The position numbers and the translations under genes were made by a program. The notes beneath the pieces were generated by a model. The model was not told where the DNA came from and made no database searches. It was given only the letters and a program-made list of their open reading frames with translations. A DNA stretch of 64,000 nucleotides from Pontimicrobium sp. SW4 (GTDB lineage Bacteria > Bacteroidota > Bacteroidia > Flavobacteriales > Flavobacteriaceae): positions 2,356,001 to 2,420,000 of the forward strand of contig NZ_CP157199.1 in assembly GCF_039954625.1 (NCBI RefSeq). The letters run 5' to 3'. Shown here in pieces: positions 40,951 through 50,400 of the stretch; positions within the stretch are counted from its first letter, which is position 1, and each line of letters opens with the position of its first letter.

Positions 40951-42015
40951 ATGACAAAAATAGTGCCTTTTATATTCTTCTTTTTTATTGGATGTCATTT
41001 AGCTTTTAGCCAAACTCCTCAAAAAAAAGTAATTGCAATAAAAGGAGATGGTATCTATTCTCTACTTCGTAAAAATGGATTAGACCCATTAAAACATTTC
41101 AAAGAATTCATTATACTTAACCAAAAGAATTTAGGAAAAGACAATAGTTTATTTATTGGTAAAACTTATAGCCTCCCAGAGATTAATACTATTATTGTTG
41201 ATAGTACGGTAACAACGCAAATTGACAGTATTAAACTCAAAAACAGTAAATCAAAAGAGATAATTCCAGCTTTAGAAAAAGAAGAATTTTCAATTTTTGG
41301 CGAAGAATATGCTTCAGTAGTTATTGAAGACAAAAAGCTTGAAGGTGCTATATATTATTTAATCTCTGGACACGGTGGCCCAGACCCAGGAGCTACTGAA
41401 ATCTATAATAAAACATTAATCTCTGAAGACGAATATGCCTACGATGTAACATTACGTTTAGCACGAATGCTAATAGCCAGTGGAGCTAAGGTGTATATAA
41501 TTATTAAAGATCCTAATGATGGTATTAGAGATAAACGTATTTTGGAAGTAGACTATGACGAAGTAAGTTACTCAAATAAAAAAATCCCTTTAAGTCAAAA
41601 ACTACGTTTAAAGCAAAGAACTGAAGCTGTAAACAACCTTTTTTTTAAGCAAAAATCAAAATATCAAAGATTAATAGTTACTCATGTAGATAGTAGAAGT
41701 AAGAGTAAAAATATAGATGTTTTTTTCTATCATCATAAAAACAGTAAAAAAGGCAAACAACTAGCCGAAAATATTCATAATTCGTTTAAACAAAAATACA
41801 ACGAACACCAACCAAATAGAGTATACTCTGGAACCGTAAGCTCAAGAAGTAGTTTATACCTAGTAAAAAACACATTACCTCCTATGGTATACATTGAATT
41901 AGGAAATATTAAAAGTGATAAAGATCAAAAAAGAATTCTTAACTATGAAAACCGACAAGCTTTAGCTAAATGGATTTATAATGGAATAATAAATGACTTT
42001 GAGCATTTTAAATAA
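40951..42015 (+). CDS. N-acetylmuramoyl-L-alanine amidase (Amidase_3) with LysM-like N terminus
   Basis: A 354-residue secreted protein (signal peptide to about residue 21, ending FSQ). The N-terminal part KVIAIKGDGIYSLLRKNGLD followed by NLGKDNSLFIGKTYSLP resembles a LysM module. The zinc-amidase domain has ligands in SGHGGPDPGA (His about 141), the Glu of ISEDEYAYDVTLRLA and the His of RLIVTHVDSR, and the catalytic Glu in MVYIELGNIKSDKD. The usual SIHAN block is altered to THVDS. It cleaves the peptide stem from peptidoglycan in the periplasm. Confidence 0.87.
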   Translation: MTKIVPFIFFFFIGCHLAFSQTPQKKVIAIKGDGIYSLLRKNGLDPLKHFKEFIILNQKNLGKDNSLFIGKTYSLPEINTIIVDSTVTTQIDSIKLKNSKSKEIIPALEKEEFSIFGEEYASVVIEDKKLEGAIYYLISGHGGPDPGATEIYNKTLISEDEYAYDVTLRLARMLIASGAKVYIIIKDPNDGIRDKRILEVDYDEVSYSNKKIPLSQKLRLKQRTEAVNNLFFKQKSKYQRLIVTHVDSRSKSKNIDVFFYHHKNSKKGKQLAENIHNSFKQKYNEHQPNRVYSGTVSSRSSLYLVKNTLPPMVYIELGNIKSDKDQKRILNYENRQALAKWIYNGIINDFEHFK

Positions 42016-42045
42016 GTTTAGAATAAAAATAAAAAAAGATAAGAC

Positions 42046-42417
42046 ATGAAATTAGGTGCATTTTCTGTGAGTTTAACTGTAAAAGATATAAAAAGGTCTA
42101 AGTTGTTTTACGAGCAACTTGGATTTATAAAATTTGGCGGAGATTTAGAACAAAACTGGCTCATTATGAAAAATGGAACTGCTACTATTGGTATATTTCA
42201 AGGTATGTTTGACCAAAATATTTTGACTTTTAATCCGGGATGGGATGGTAATGCCAATAAACTAAAATCGTTTACAGATGTTAGAGATATACAAAAAGAA
42301 CTTAAAACCAAAGGCTTCACAATGATAACCGAAGTTGATGAAACGACTTCTGGGCCAGCAAGTTTTGTGATTGTAGACCCTGATGGTAACCCAATTTTGG
42401 TAGATCAGCATGTTTGA
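42046..42417 (+). CDS. VOC/glyoxalase-superfamily protein
   Basis: A 123-residue single-chain member of the vicinal-oxygen-chelate fold: LGAFSVSLTVKDIKRSKLFY and the C-terminal PASFVIVDPDGNPILVDQHV with a conserved GNP segment. The family includes glyoxalases, dioxygenases and resistance proteins; substrate unknown. It follows the amidase gene after 30 bases and may be part of the same transcript. Confidence 0.85.
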   Translation: MKLGAFSVSLTVKDIKRSKLFYEQLGFIKFGGDLEQNWLIMKNGTATIGIFQGMFDQNILTFNPGWDGNANKLKSFTDVRDIQKELKTKGFTMITEVDETTSGPASFVIVDPDGNPILVDQHV

Positions 42418-42528
42418 CTTTATAAGAAAAAGCGACTAACTTCGTTTAATTTTGTGTAAAACATTGAAACGATTCCATACACATCATAAATTGTAAGTTA
42501 TTCGAGCAGCACTAATCAGAATTAGAAA

Positions 42529-43008
42529 GTGAACGGACAATATTTAAATGACTATTTAAAAAAATATTATACAGATTCTCTTGAAGAAGAAATTGTGCTA
42601 AATAAAATTGACAAAGGAATAATTGCACATCTTCGCCTGATTGGGAATAACGAAAGCATAAGACCTATCTTCTCTAAAAAAAATAAAGACTCTATTGACA
42701 GATATAATCATAGTTATCTCAGTATCGCATATGAATCTAATATTGAGAAAAAATTATTAACCGTTGTAAAACCCTATTTTCTATCTAAATATAATTCAGG
42801 TAGAAATTACGAATGCAATTGTATTGAAATAAAACCTTATATAAAAGAAGAAAGGGCTATCACTGAAGAAAATAGGGGCTCAAAATGGCAAATAGACTCT
42901 GATTATTTCAACGTAAATCATATTAGAATTGATTTAAAAAAAGGTACAAATGAATTACATAATCAGTTTTGGATGGAATTAAGTACGATGCTATCAGATT
43001 TAGTATGA
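42529..43008 (+). CDS. Orphan hypothetical protein, GTG start
   Basis: A 159-residue reading frame that I do not recognise. It is highly charged, with no signal peptide or membrane segment; notable parts are NSGRNYECNCIEIKPYIKEE and HNQFWMELSTMLSDLV. An in-frame TAG lies only three bases before the GTG at 42529, and there is no in-frame ATG until near the C terminus, so the gene either starts at GTG or is 5'-truncated. It is followed by stem-loops and is isolated from its neighbours. Confidence 0.5.
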   Translation: MNGQYLNDYLKKYYTDSLEEEIVLNKIDKGIIAHLRLIGNNESIRPIFSKKNKDSIDRYNHSYLSIAYESNIEKKLLTVVKPYFLSKYNSGRNYECNCIEIKPYIKEERAITEENRGSKWQIDSDYFNVNHIRIDLKKGTNELHNQFWMELSTMLSDLV

Positions 43009-43065
43009 TTTTAAACGTCTTACAACACCTTGTATTATTAATTGCTATAGCAAGTACTCATCTGG

Positions 43066-43131
43066 AAAATTCCTTCGGAATTTTCTCTGGCTAGCATTTG
43101 TTAATTAAATTAGTTGCTACACTTGTAACTA
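43066..43131 (+). other. Two intergenic stem-loops behind the orphan ORF
   Basis: A 9-bp perfect stem (GAAAATTCC / GGAATTTTC, loop TTC) is followed by a second, bulged stem built from TTAGTT and AACTAA. The 217-base gap between the orphan ORF and the AraC gene holds no other recognised feature. Confidence 0.5.
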
Positions 43132-43225
43132 ACCATATACATAACGTTAAACGAAATCATAAAATTATCACCTTAAACTTCGTAAAACAGCTTTTTGTTT
43201 CATTTAGATATTTTATCTTTAAATC

Positions 43226-44029
43226 ATGAGTTCTAATTCCATTAAAATATCAAAAATAAGCAACAAGATTACTTCAAAAAATGAAGACAACTATTACTCG
43301 GTTTGTTTACTTCAATCTGATATTGATGCGATTAAAATTGATGGTGTTACTTATGAAAATGTGTCCAACTCCATTTTCTTTTTATTGCCAAGAAACTATT
43401 GGAAGATTACAAAAAAAGACGCTTCATCAACTTCAGGTTATGTGCTTTATCTTCCAAAACAAATTTTAGATAATCCGTTGTTAAGTAAACTTCATATTAA
43501 TGAGGTAAGACTTTTTGCTAATAATGAAATTGCTAAAATAAATCTGGCTCCTGGTATTGAAAAAAGAGCTTTAGATATTCTTGAAATGATTGATGAATTA
43601 TTAGGCTCTCATTTAAAACACAAGGAAGATGCAATTATCTCACTGTTAAACACATTCTTTGTGTATTGTGATGGACAATGCAATATCAAATCAAACATCA
43701 GTGAAAACAATAACAAAAAGAATATTGTATTTAAATACAAAAAACTGGTTAACGAATGGTTTTACAAATATCATGATGTGGAAGACTATGCAAAACTTCT
43801 TAATCTGTCTAGTAAATATTTAAACGAATGTGTTAAAGAAACACTTGACACAAATGCAAAAAGCCTGATTACCGAACAACGCATAATGCGAGCGCGTCAC
43901 GAATTGAAATTTTCCGATAAAACTATTAAAGAAATTGGTTACGAATTAGGCTTTTCTTCGCCAGATTATTTTAGCTATTTCTACAAACAACATACAGGAA
44001 TAACACCTTCAAAGCTCAGAAAAAGCTAG
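43226..44029 (+). CDS. AraC-family transcriptional regulator
   Basis: A 267-residue regulator. The C-terminal 100 residues are the double helix-turn-helix DNA-binding domain: LLNLSSKYLNECVKETLDTN is the first HTH, and IKEIGYELGFSSPDYFSYFY followed by KQHTGITPSKLRKS is the second HTH with its signature. The N-terminal sensor domain (about 1-150) is not recognisable. It lies 83 bases upstream of a cupin gene that may be its target. Confidence 0.9.
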   Translation: MSSNSIKISKISNKITSKNEDNYYSVCLLQSDIDAIKIDGVTYENVSNSIFFLLPRNYWKITKKDASSTSGYVLYLPKQILDNPLLSKLHINEVRLFANNEIAKINLAPGIEKRALDILEMIDELLGSHLKHKEDAIISLLNTFFVYCDGQCNIKSNISENNNKKNIVFKYKKLVNEWFYKYHDVEDYAKLLNLSSKYLNECVKETLDTNAKSLITEQRIMRARHELKFSDKTIKEIGYELGFSSPDYFSYFYKQHTGITPSKLRKS

Positions 44030-44092
44030 TATTTCCTAAATTCTAAGGTTTTACCGTGTTTTTCATGCTTTAGGATTCTTTCATTTAAATTA

Positions 44093-44115
44093 CATTGTAA
44101 AAAACTTTTACAATG
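44093..44115 (+). promoter_or_regulatory. Inverted repeat spanning the cupin start codon
   Basis: CATTGTAAAA-AAC-TTTTACAATG is a perfect 10-bp inverted repeat whose right arm ends with the ATG of the cupin gene. It could be an operator or an RNA hairpin that hides the start codon. Confidence 0.5.
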
Positions 44116-44655
44116 GATAGAAAACAATTTATAAAAACATCAGGAATTGGTTTAGGTTTAACACTACTTCCAGGAATAATTCAAAGTCAAACTTCAAACA
44201 ACAGTATTAATTTTGAAGGCATGGAACCTAAAATTATAAGAGATGCTGATGGAAAAGTGCTCAATGTTATTGGTGACATTCAAACTCACAAACTTGTAGG
44301 TAAAAATACAGGAAACCAGATTGTAGAATGGGTAGATAATGTTGAACCAGGTGTTGGTATTCCACCACATATTCACACTAAAGAAGATGAGATTTTTAGA
44401 GTGATAAAAGGACAAATAGAAATTATGGTTGATGGAAAAACAACTGTTTTAAATGAAGGTGACATTGCTTTTGCACCTAAAAACATATCTCATTCATGGA
44501 AAGTGGTTGGAACTGAAAAGGCCAAAATGATTACAAGTGCATTTCCTGCTGGAATTGAATTTATGTTTAAAGAATTATCCGAACTTCCTGAAGGTCCACC
44601 AGACTTTCCAAAAGTCGCTGAGATTTGTGGCAGACATGGAATTACGTTTGTTTAA
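44113..44655 (+). CDS. Exported cupin-domain protein
   Basis: A 180-residue protein. The N terminus (MDRKQFIKTSGIGLGLTLLP) has the layout of an export signal of the Tat-like type, but with a single Arg-Lys pair rather than twin Arg. The cupin motif 1 is PPHIHTKEDEIFRVIKGQIE with the metal ligands His-His-Glu, and motif 2 is GDIAFAPKNISHSWKV with the last His. The C-terminal PEGPPDFPKVAEICGRHGIT is family-like. Substrate unknown. Confidence 0.85.
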   Translation: MDRKQFIKTSGIGLGLTLLPGIIQSQTSNNSINFEGMEPKIIRDADGKVLNVIGDIQTHKLVGKNTGNQIVEWVDNVEPGVGIPPHIHTKEDEIFRVIKGQIEIMVDGKTTVLNEGDIAFAPKNISHSWKVVGTEKAKMITSAFPAGIEFMFKELSELPEGPPDFPKVAEICGRHGITFV

Positions 44656-44680
44656 GCGAATAATTTTTATTGTACTCTGT

Positions 44681-44737
44681 TGTCACACTGAGCGCAGTCG
44701 AAATGTAATGAGATACTGAATTAAGTTAAGCATGACA
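44681..44737. repeat. Dispersed repeat, TGTCAC-CTGAGCGCAGTCGAA type
   Basis: The block opens TGTCACACTGAGCGCAGTCG and ends with TGACA, so its ends are inverted. The same core occurs inside the alpha-2-macroglobulin gene at 52581-52606. Sequences of this type are scattered through many flavobacterial genomes. Confidence 0.75.
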
Positions 44738-44773
44738 AAATCAATGAATTAAATTCTTAAAAACAAACCATTT

Positions 44774-44851
44774 TGTCATTCCGCACTTGATGCGGAATCT
44801 ACATGGAATAAATTAACTTTAAAATGGATTCCTGCCTTCGCAGGAATGACA
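44774..44851. repeat. Composite palindromic repeat with TGTCATTCC/GGAATGACA ends
   Basis: The ends are TGTCATTCC and GGAATGACA. Each end contains its own small hairpin (ATTCCGCACTTGATGCGGAAT and GATTCCTGCCTTCGCAGGAATC-like). The right half recurs at 46354-46377. It also lies where a terminator for the minus-strand mpl gene would be expected. Confidence 0.75.
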
Positions 44852-44853
44852 GA

Positions 44854-46209
44854 CTAAGTAATTAAACTTTTTACCTCCTCAAAATCCAATCCTCCATAAT
44901 TGCCTGAACTCATCAAGAGTAAAGCTTTATTATCAAAATTTTGGGAGAACAGGAATTGTTTAAAATCGTCTGGATTGGTATAAATAATTAAATCATCACG
45001 CTCAAAAGCATTGGCTATTTGCTCATGCGTAACTTCTTTTAATTTTTTAATTTCTACAGCATGAGGCGAATAAAATACCACAGCTACATCAGCTGCATCT
45101 AAAGCGCCTTTGTACTCTTTTAAAAATTCAGCATTTAAACTTGAGTAAGTGTGTAATTCTAAACAAGCTACTACTACTCTATCTTGGTATTGTTCTTTTA
45201 CAGCATTAGTGGTTGCCTCAACTTTACTTGGTGAATGTGCAAAATCCTTAAAAGCAACACTATTATTACTTTCAGCTATTTTTTCTAAGCGCTTACTTGC
45301 ACCTTTAAAAGTAGAAACGGCTTCATAAAAATCGTCTTCGTCAATTCCCATGTGTTGGCAAATCCACTTTGCTCCTGCCAAATTGTTCAGGTTGTGCTTT
45401 CCAAACACTTCAATTGGTAAAGGCCCTTCAGGGGTTTCCAATAAGGTGACTCCATTCTCAACTGTGTATTCTGGTGTGTGGTAAGGCAATTTTCTAATGG
45501 TGTTCTCAGAAGCTTCAACAACGCGTTTCACTTCAGCATCTTCTTCATTATAATTAATACTTCCACCATTAACAATGCTGTCTACAAAAATGCTAAACTG
45601 CTCTACGTAATTGTCATAAGTTGGGAACACGTTAATATGATCCCAAGCAATACCACTTAACAAGGCAATATTTGGTTTGTATAAATGAAATTTTGGACGT
45701 CTATCTATTGGTGAACTCAAATACTCATCACCTTCCAGTACAATAAAATCGTTATCTTCAGTGAGTTTTACCATCACATCAAAACCTTCCAATTGTGCGC
45801 CAACCATGTAATCAACATCTCTATCATGGTAATGCATCACATGTAAAATCATAGACGTTATAGTTGTTTTGCCATGGCTTCCACCAATAACCACACGAGT
45901 TTTGTCTTTAGATTGCTCGTACAGAAACTCAGGATAACTATAAATTTTCAAACCTAATTCTTGAGCTTTCAATAGTTCAGGATTATCTGCCTTTGCATGC
46001 ATTCCTAAAACGATAGCATCTAAATTCTGAGTGATTTTTTCCGGAAACCAACCAAAAGCTTCAGGCAATAAGCCTTTAACTTCTAATCTAGATTTTGAAG
46101 GATCGTGAATGATATCATCGCTTCCAGTAATGTTATAGCCTTTATTGTGAAGTGCTATGGCCAGATTGTGCATTGCAGCACCACCAATAGCAATAAAATG
46201 TACGTTCAT
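44854..46209 (-). CDS. mpl: UDP-N-acetylmuramate:murein tripeptide ligase
   Basis: A 451-residue Mur-ligase family enzyme that reattaches recycled L-Ala-gamma-D-Glu-meso-DAP to UDP-MurNAc. It starts VHFIAIGGAAMHNLAIALHN and has the ATP loop VVIGGSHGKTTITSMILHVM at about residue 106, DFIVLEGDEYLSSPIDRRPK and KDFAHSPSKVEATTNAVKEQ. The GGAAMHN in place of the GGIGMSG of MurC is the mark of the Mpl subgroup. Flanked on both sides by dispersed repeats. Confidence 0.92.
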   Translation of the reverse strand: MNVHFIAIGGAAMHNLAIALHNKGYNITGSDDIIHDPSKSRLEVKGLLPEAFGWFPEKITQNLDAIVLGMHAKADNPELLKAQELGLKIYSYPEFLYEQSKDKTRVVIGGSHGKTTITSMILHVMHYHDRDVDYMVGAQLEGFDVMVKLTEDNDFIVLEGDEYLSSPIDRRPKFHLYKPNIALLSGIAWDHINVFPTYDNYVEQFSIFVDSIVNGGSINYNEEDAEVKRVVEASENTIRKLPYHTPEYTVENGVTLLETPEGPLPIEVFGKHNLNNLAGAKWICQHMGIDEDDFYEAVSTFKGASKRLEKIAESNNSVAFKDFAHSPSKVEATTNAVKEQYQDRVVVACLELHTYSSLNAEFLKEYKGALDAADVAVVFYSPHAVEIKKLKEVTHEQIANAFERDDLIIYTNPDDFKQFLFSQNFDNKALLLMSSGNYGGLDFEEVKSLIT

Positions 46210-46228
46210 AGTAAAATATAATTCGAAA

Positions 46229-46274
46229 TGTCACTTCGAGTGATTCCTAATATTTCGGAATTGTATCGAGAAGT
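46229..46274. repeat. Dispersed repeat beginning TGTCACTTCGAGTG
   Basis: The left end TGTCACTTCGAG and the right end GTATCGAGAAGT flank an internal hairpin around ATTCC...GGAAT. It lies between mpl and the TPR gene, next to another repeat. Confidence 0.6.
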
Positions 46275-46353
46275 AAATATAATAATTGATGCTAGAAGAT
46301 AGAAGTTTGAAGTTAGAAGTTTTTTTGACAACATTAATTTTGTTCTTTAGTAG

Positions 46354-46377
46354 ATTCCTGCCTTCGCAGGAATGACA
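46354..46377. repeat. Dispersed hairpin repeat ATTCCTGC-CTTC-GCAGGAAT plus GACA
   Basis: The stem ATTCCTGC / GCAGGAAT with loop CTTC and a trailing GACA is identical to the right half of the composite repeat at 44774-44851. It lies just behind the stop of the minus-strand TPR gene and may serve as its terminator. Confidence 0.75.
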
Positions 46378-46381
46378 AATT

Positions 46382-47335
46382 CTATAGCGAAAGTATTTTC
46401 TCCTTCTCTTCTTTTGCTTGCTTAAAATCCGAACGAATATCAAGTGCTTTATCAATCCACTTTAAAGCCTCTTGTTTGTTTGCTCTGTGTTTCTGTATTT
46501 GTGCCAATCTATAATAAGCCCATTCTACTGGAACTCCATCTTTTGCAGAATGATTTTCAATGTACATTTTCAAACAACGTTCGCCTTTGTCTAACTCAAT
46601 ATTATAGTCTGCACTAACTTTTCCTATTTGATAATGCAAGTGATTTTTATTGTGTTTTTCATAGGCTTCTTCTATATTGGATATCGCTTTTAAAGGTTGT
46701 TTTTCAGCTTCATACAAATTGGTGAGCTTGTCATAACAGGTTAAAGAACCTCCAATCTCAATGGCTTTTTTGTAATAAGTTTCAGCAAGCTCTGGTTCTT
46801 TATCATATTCATATATATAACCTTTTGCCAAGTAACCATCAACTTTTGATAATTGTTCCAACTCATCAGCATATTTAAGCGACTTACTTTTACTTCCTCC
46901 AATAATTCCTGGTAACTGCATGTACAACTCCACCAAAGCCCAACGTGTATCTATATGTTTTGGGTCAAGCTCTGCTGCTGTTAAAAAAGCCTCTTTAACG
47001 TCACCAATAATTCCTAAAGCTTTAAATTTATTTACTTCAAGCGCTTTCATACCCAAAGCACCTCCAAATTTATAATGATAATTAGCATTATCATTTTTAG
47101 CATTGACAAGTTTTTTGTATTGTTCAATAGCGTTGTCCCATTTTTTTTGATGTCCATAAGCATCTCCTAAAAGCTCTATAGCTTTTAAATTACTCGGATT
47201 TTTCTTTACATAAGCACTAGCTATTTTTTCAGCTTCTACAAATTGTTTTTGTTGGAATAGCTGATTAACTTCAATCATGATTGATTGAGAGAAACTAAAT
47301 ATTGGAAACAATAGTAAAAACAAAAACTTTTTCAT
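46382..47335 (-). CDS. Secreted tetratricopeptide-repeat protein
   Basis: A 317-residue protein with a signal peptide (MKKFLFLLLFPIFSFSQS). Several TPR units are visible: FVEAEKIASAYVKKNPSNLK, WDNAIEQYKKLVNAKNDNAN, PELAETYYKKAIEIGG and KQEALKWIDKALDIRSDFKQ. It probably acts as a periplasmic scaffold; no enzymatic motif is seen. It is divergent from the alpha-2-macroglobulin gene, with a TAAATTTG -7 element (47355-47362). Confidence 0.85.
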   Translation of the reverse strand: MKKFLFLLLFPIFSFSQSIMIEVNQLFQQKQFVEAEKIASAYVKKNPSNLKAIELLGDAYGHQKKWDNAIEQYKKLVNAKNDNANYHYKFGGALGMKALEVNKFKALGIIGDVKEAFLTAAELDPKHIDTRWALVELYMQLPGIIGGSKSKSLKYADELEQLSKVDGYLAKGYIYEYDKEPELAETYYKKAIEIGGSLTCYDKLTNLYEAEKQPLKAISNIEEAYEKHNKNHLHYQIGKVSADYNIELDKGERCLKMYIENHSAKDGVPVEWAYYRLAQIQKHRANKQEALKWIDKALDIRSDFKQAKEEKEKILSL

Positions 47336-47354
47336 GTGATATAAGTCGAAAGTG

Positions 47355-47362
47355 CAAATTTA
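47355..47362 (-). promoter_or_regulatory. -7 promoter element of the TPR gene
   Basis: Read on the minus strand it is TAAATTTG, a perfect TANNTTTG, 19 bases before the ATG. A -33 element was not clear. Confidence 0.45.
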
Positions 47363-47475
47363 AACTTTCGTTTTAACTTTTAAAATAGGTAACTTTACTC
47401 ATCCAACGAAGCAATTCACTCAATTCGTATTTTTTGGAACACATTTTGAATGTATTATCGTAGAAAACATCAAAC

Positions 47476-50400
47476 ATGAACAAAACAATTACCGTCATAA
47501 TGATTCTGCTATTCGCAAACCTAGGCTATTCACAAAATAATTATACTGATTTATGGAAATCTGTCGAAAAATTTGAAGTTGAAGGTTTACCAAAATCTGC
47601 TCTAGAGGTAGTCGAAACAATTAGCAAAAAAGCAGAAAATGATGATAACAATATTCAACGTATTAAAGCATTGCTATTTAAAAGTAAGTTTGCGTTAGTT
47701 CTCGAAGAAGATGCTCAATTAAAAATTATCGCTGATTTTAAAACACAAATTTCTAAAAGTGAATTTCCAACAAAAAATATTTTAGAAAACTTATTAGCAA
47801 ACTTACATTGGCAATATTTTCAACAAAATAGATGGCAATTTTATAATAGAACAAAAACTTCAGAAAAAGTAGATAAAGACGATTTTAGAACTTGGGATTT
47901 ACAAACCTTATTTGATGAGATTAGCGTGCATTATCAAAATTCATTAGAGCAACAATTATTGCTTCAGCTTGAAGGTTTAAAAAACTACGATGAGCTATTA
48001 ATCTTGCAAGAAGATTCCAAAACTTTTAGACCAACACTTTTCGATTTTCTAGCTCATAATGCTTTGGAATTTTATACCACTGACGAAAATAGCATCACCA
48101 AACCTACTTACAAGTTTGAAATTGATAATGCCCAGTTTTTAAGTGATTCGCAACGCTTTTCGCGATTGAACATCACCTCAAAAGACAGAAGCTCTTTACA
48201 GTTACAAGCCTTAAAATTGTATCAAGAGTTAACCAAATTTCATCTAAAAGATAAAGAACCTTATGCACTTGCTGATGTTGACATCAATCGTTTATTGTAT
48301 GTGAAGCAGCATGCTACTTTTAGTGATATTGATACTAAACTATTAGAAACCTTAAAAGCTGAAAGCAACCGTTTAAAATCACACGAAGTGTCTGCTTTAT
48401 ATGATTTTGAAATAGCTTCAATCTATTTTGAACAAGGCAATACCTATCAACCTACAACCAGCGAGACACATCGTTGGAAACTCAAAGAAGCAATTGAAAT
48501 ATGTGATGCTGTCATCAATAAATTCCCTAAAAGCAAAGGTGCTGAAAAGTGCCAAATTTTAAAGCAGCAAATCCTTCAGTCCTCGTTACAAATTACAGCT
48601 GAAAGTCATTTGCCAATCCACTCAAATTCGCGGTTATTAATTCGATACAAAAACCTTGAAAACTTAGCTTTTAAAGTCTATCAATTAAGTAGAAATCAAT
48701 ATGAAACGCTAAATACAACCTACAGAAAAGAAGAGCAACTCGCATTTATTAAAAAGCTAAAGGTCGATAAACAATGGCAAAGTAATTTGCCTAATGAAAA
48801 CGATTATCAGACACACACAACTGAAGTGGTTGTTCCTGCATTAAACAATGGCTATTTTGTAGTGTTTGCATCACCTGAAACCTCAAATGAACAAACCTTT
48901 GCTTTTGCAACACTTCAAGTCACTAATATGGCAATTGTAGATAAAAGTGACAGCAAAAACTACATTTATCAAGTCATTGATAGAAACAACGGACAACCTA
49001 TTGCTAATACAAAAGTGACGTTAAACTTTAGTAGAGGCAATAACAATGAGCAAACCGAACATAAGACCACAAACTCTAATGGCGAAATTCAACTCACCAA
49101 AGCTAAAGATCGTTGGAGACTTAACATGATTGTTCAAAATAAAAATGACATAGCTTATTTTGACAACTACAATCTATACAGATATTACAATGACGATAAA
49201 GAAGAAAGAGTAACCTACAACGCTTTTTTATTTACTGACCGAAGTATTTACAGACCTGGACAAACGGTTTATTTTAAAGGCATTGCCATGAAAGCTGAAA
49301 ATGGGAAATCTGAGGTTTTAGAAAAAGAAGCTGTCATTGCAACGCTTTTTGATGTCAATAATGAAATTATTTCTCAACACAATTTAAAGACCAATGATTT
49401 TGGTTCAATTTCTGGCGAATTTATCCTACCAAGTAATGGCTTAAACGGAGAATTTCGAATTGAAATATATTCAGTCAACAATAATAGATTTAGATCGAAT
49501 ACTTATATCTCAGTCGAAGAATACAAACGTCCTAAATTTGAAACTACTTTCAATCCAGTTACTGAAACTTATAAAATAAACGATTCTGTGACCGTAAAAG
49601 GAAAGGCGTTGGCTTACGCTGGAAGCAACATTACTGATGCCAAAGTGGTGTATCGTGTGCATAGAAAAGTGCAATATCCTCGTTGGTATTATTGGTATCG
49701 TCCTTGGTTTAATAGCGAACCAAAAGAAATCACTCATGGTGAAACTATCACAAATGAGAAAGGTGAATTTGAAATCACTTTTAAAGCGCAACCAGATGAA
49801 AGCGTTAATAAAGGCAGCTTACCTATTTTTAATTATGAAATCATTGCAGATGTCACTGATTTAAATGGTGAAACCAGAAGTGCAACCACTATCGTCAATG
49901 TTGGCTATCATGCCTTAACAGCCAATGTTTCGGTGGATGCTAAACTGGATAAAACTCAAAAGAATCACAAACTAAGGATTGACACCAAAAACCTAAATGG
50001 TGAATTTGTACCAGCAAAAGGAATTATAAAAATATACAAATTAATTGCGCCTAAACATGTATTGAGGCGGCGTCCTTGGAAAGCACCAGATTATCAAATG
50101 CTTTCTGAAAGTGAGTTTAAACAACTGTTTCCTCATGATGCTTATACCAATGAACATGATAGTAACCAGTGGAAAAAAGGAACACTCGTTTTAGAGAAGT
50201 CATTCGATACAGAAATATCAAAAGAACTTGCTTTAGGAAAGACTAAAAAATGGGAATCTGGACAATTTATTATTGTTTTGGAAACCAAAGACAAGTTTGG
50301 TCAAGAGGTAAAAGACCAAATAAAAACCACCTTGTATAGCGATAAAGACAAGCAGGTTTCTGACAACCAATTATTTGCTGTTACGACTGACAAATCGAAG

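Noticed and set aside
43010-43160. Integron attC-like site behind the orphan ORF (GTTAAAC resembling the GTTRRRY core)
   Set aside because: No matching RYYYAAC core was found at a suitable distance upstream, no integrase is present and there is no second cassette; the stem-loops alone do not support an integron.
46231-46455. Frame of 74 codons between mpl and the TPR gene
   Set aside because: It covers two dispersed repeats and the end of the TPR gene, so its sequence is set by the repeats.
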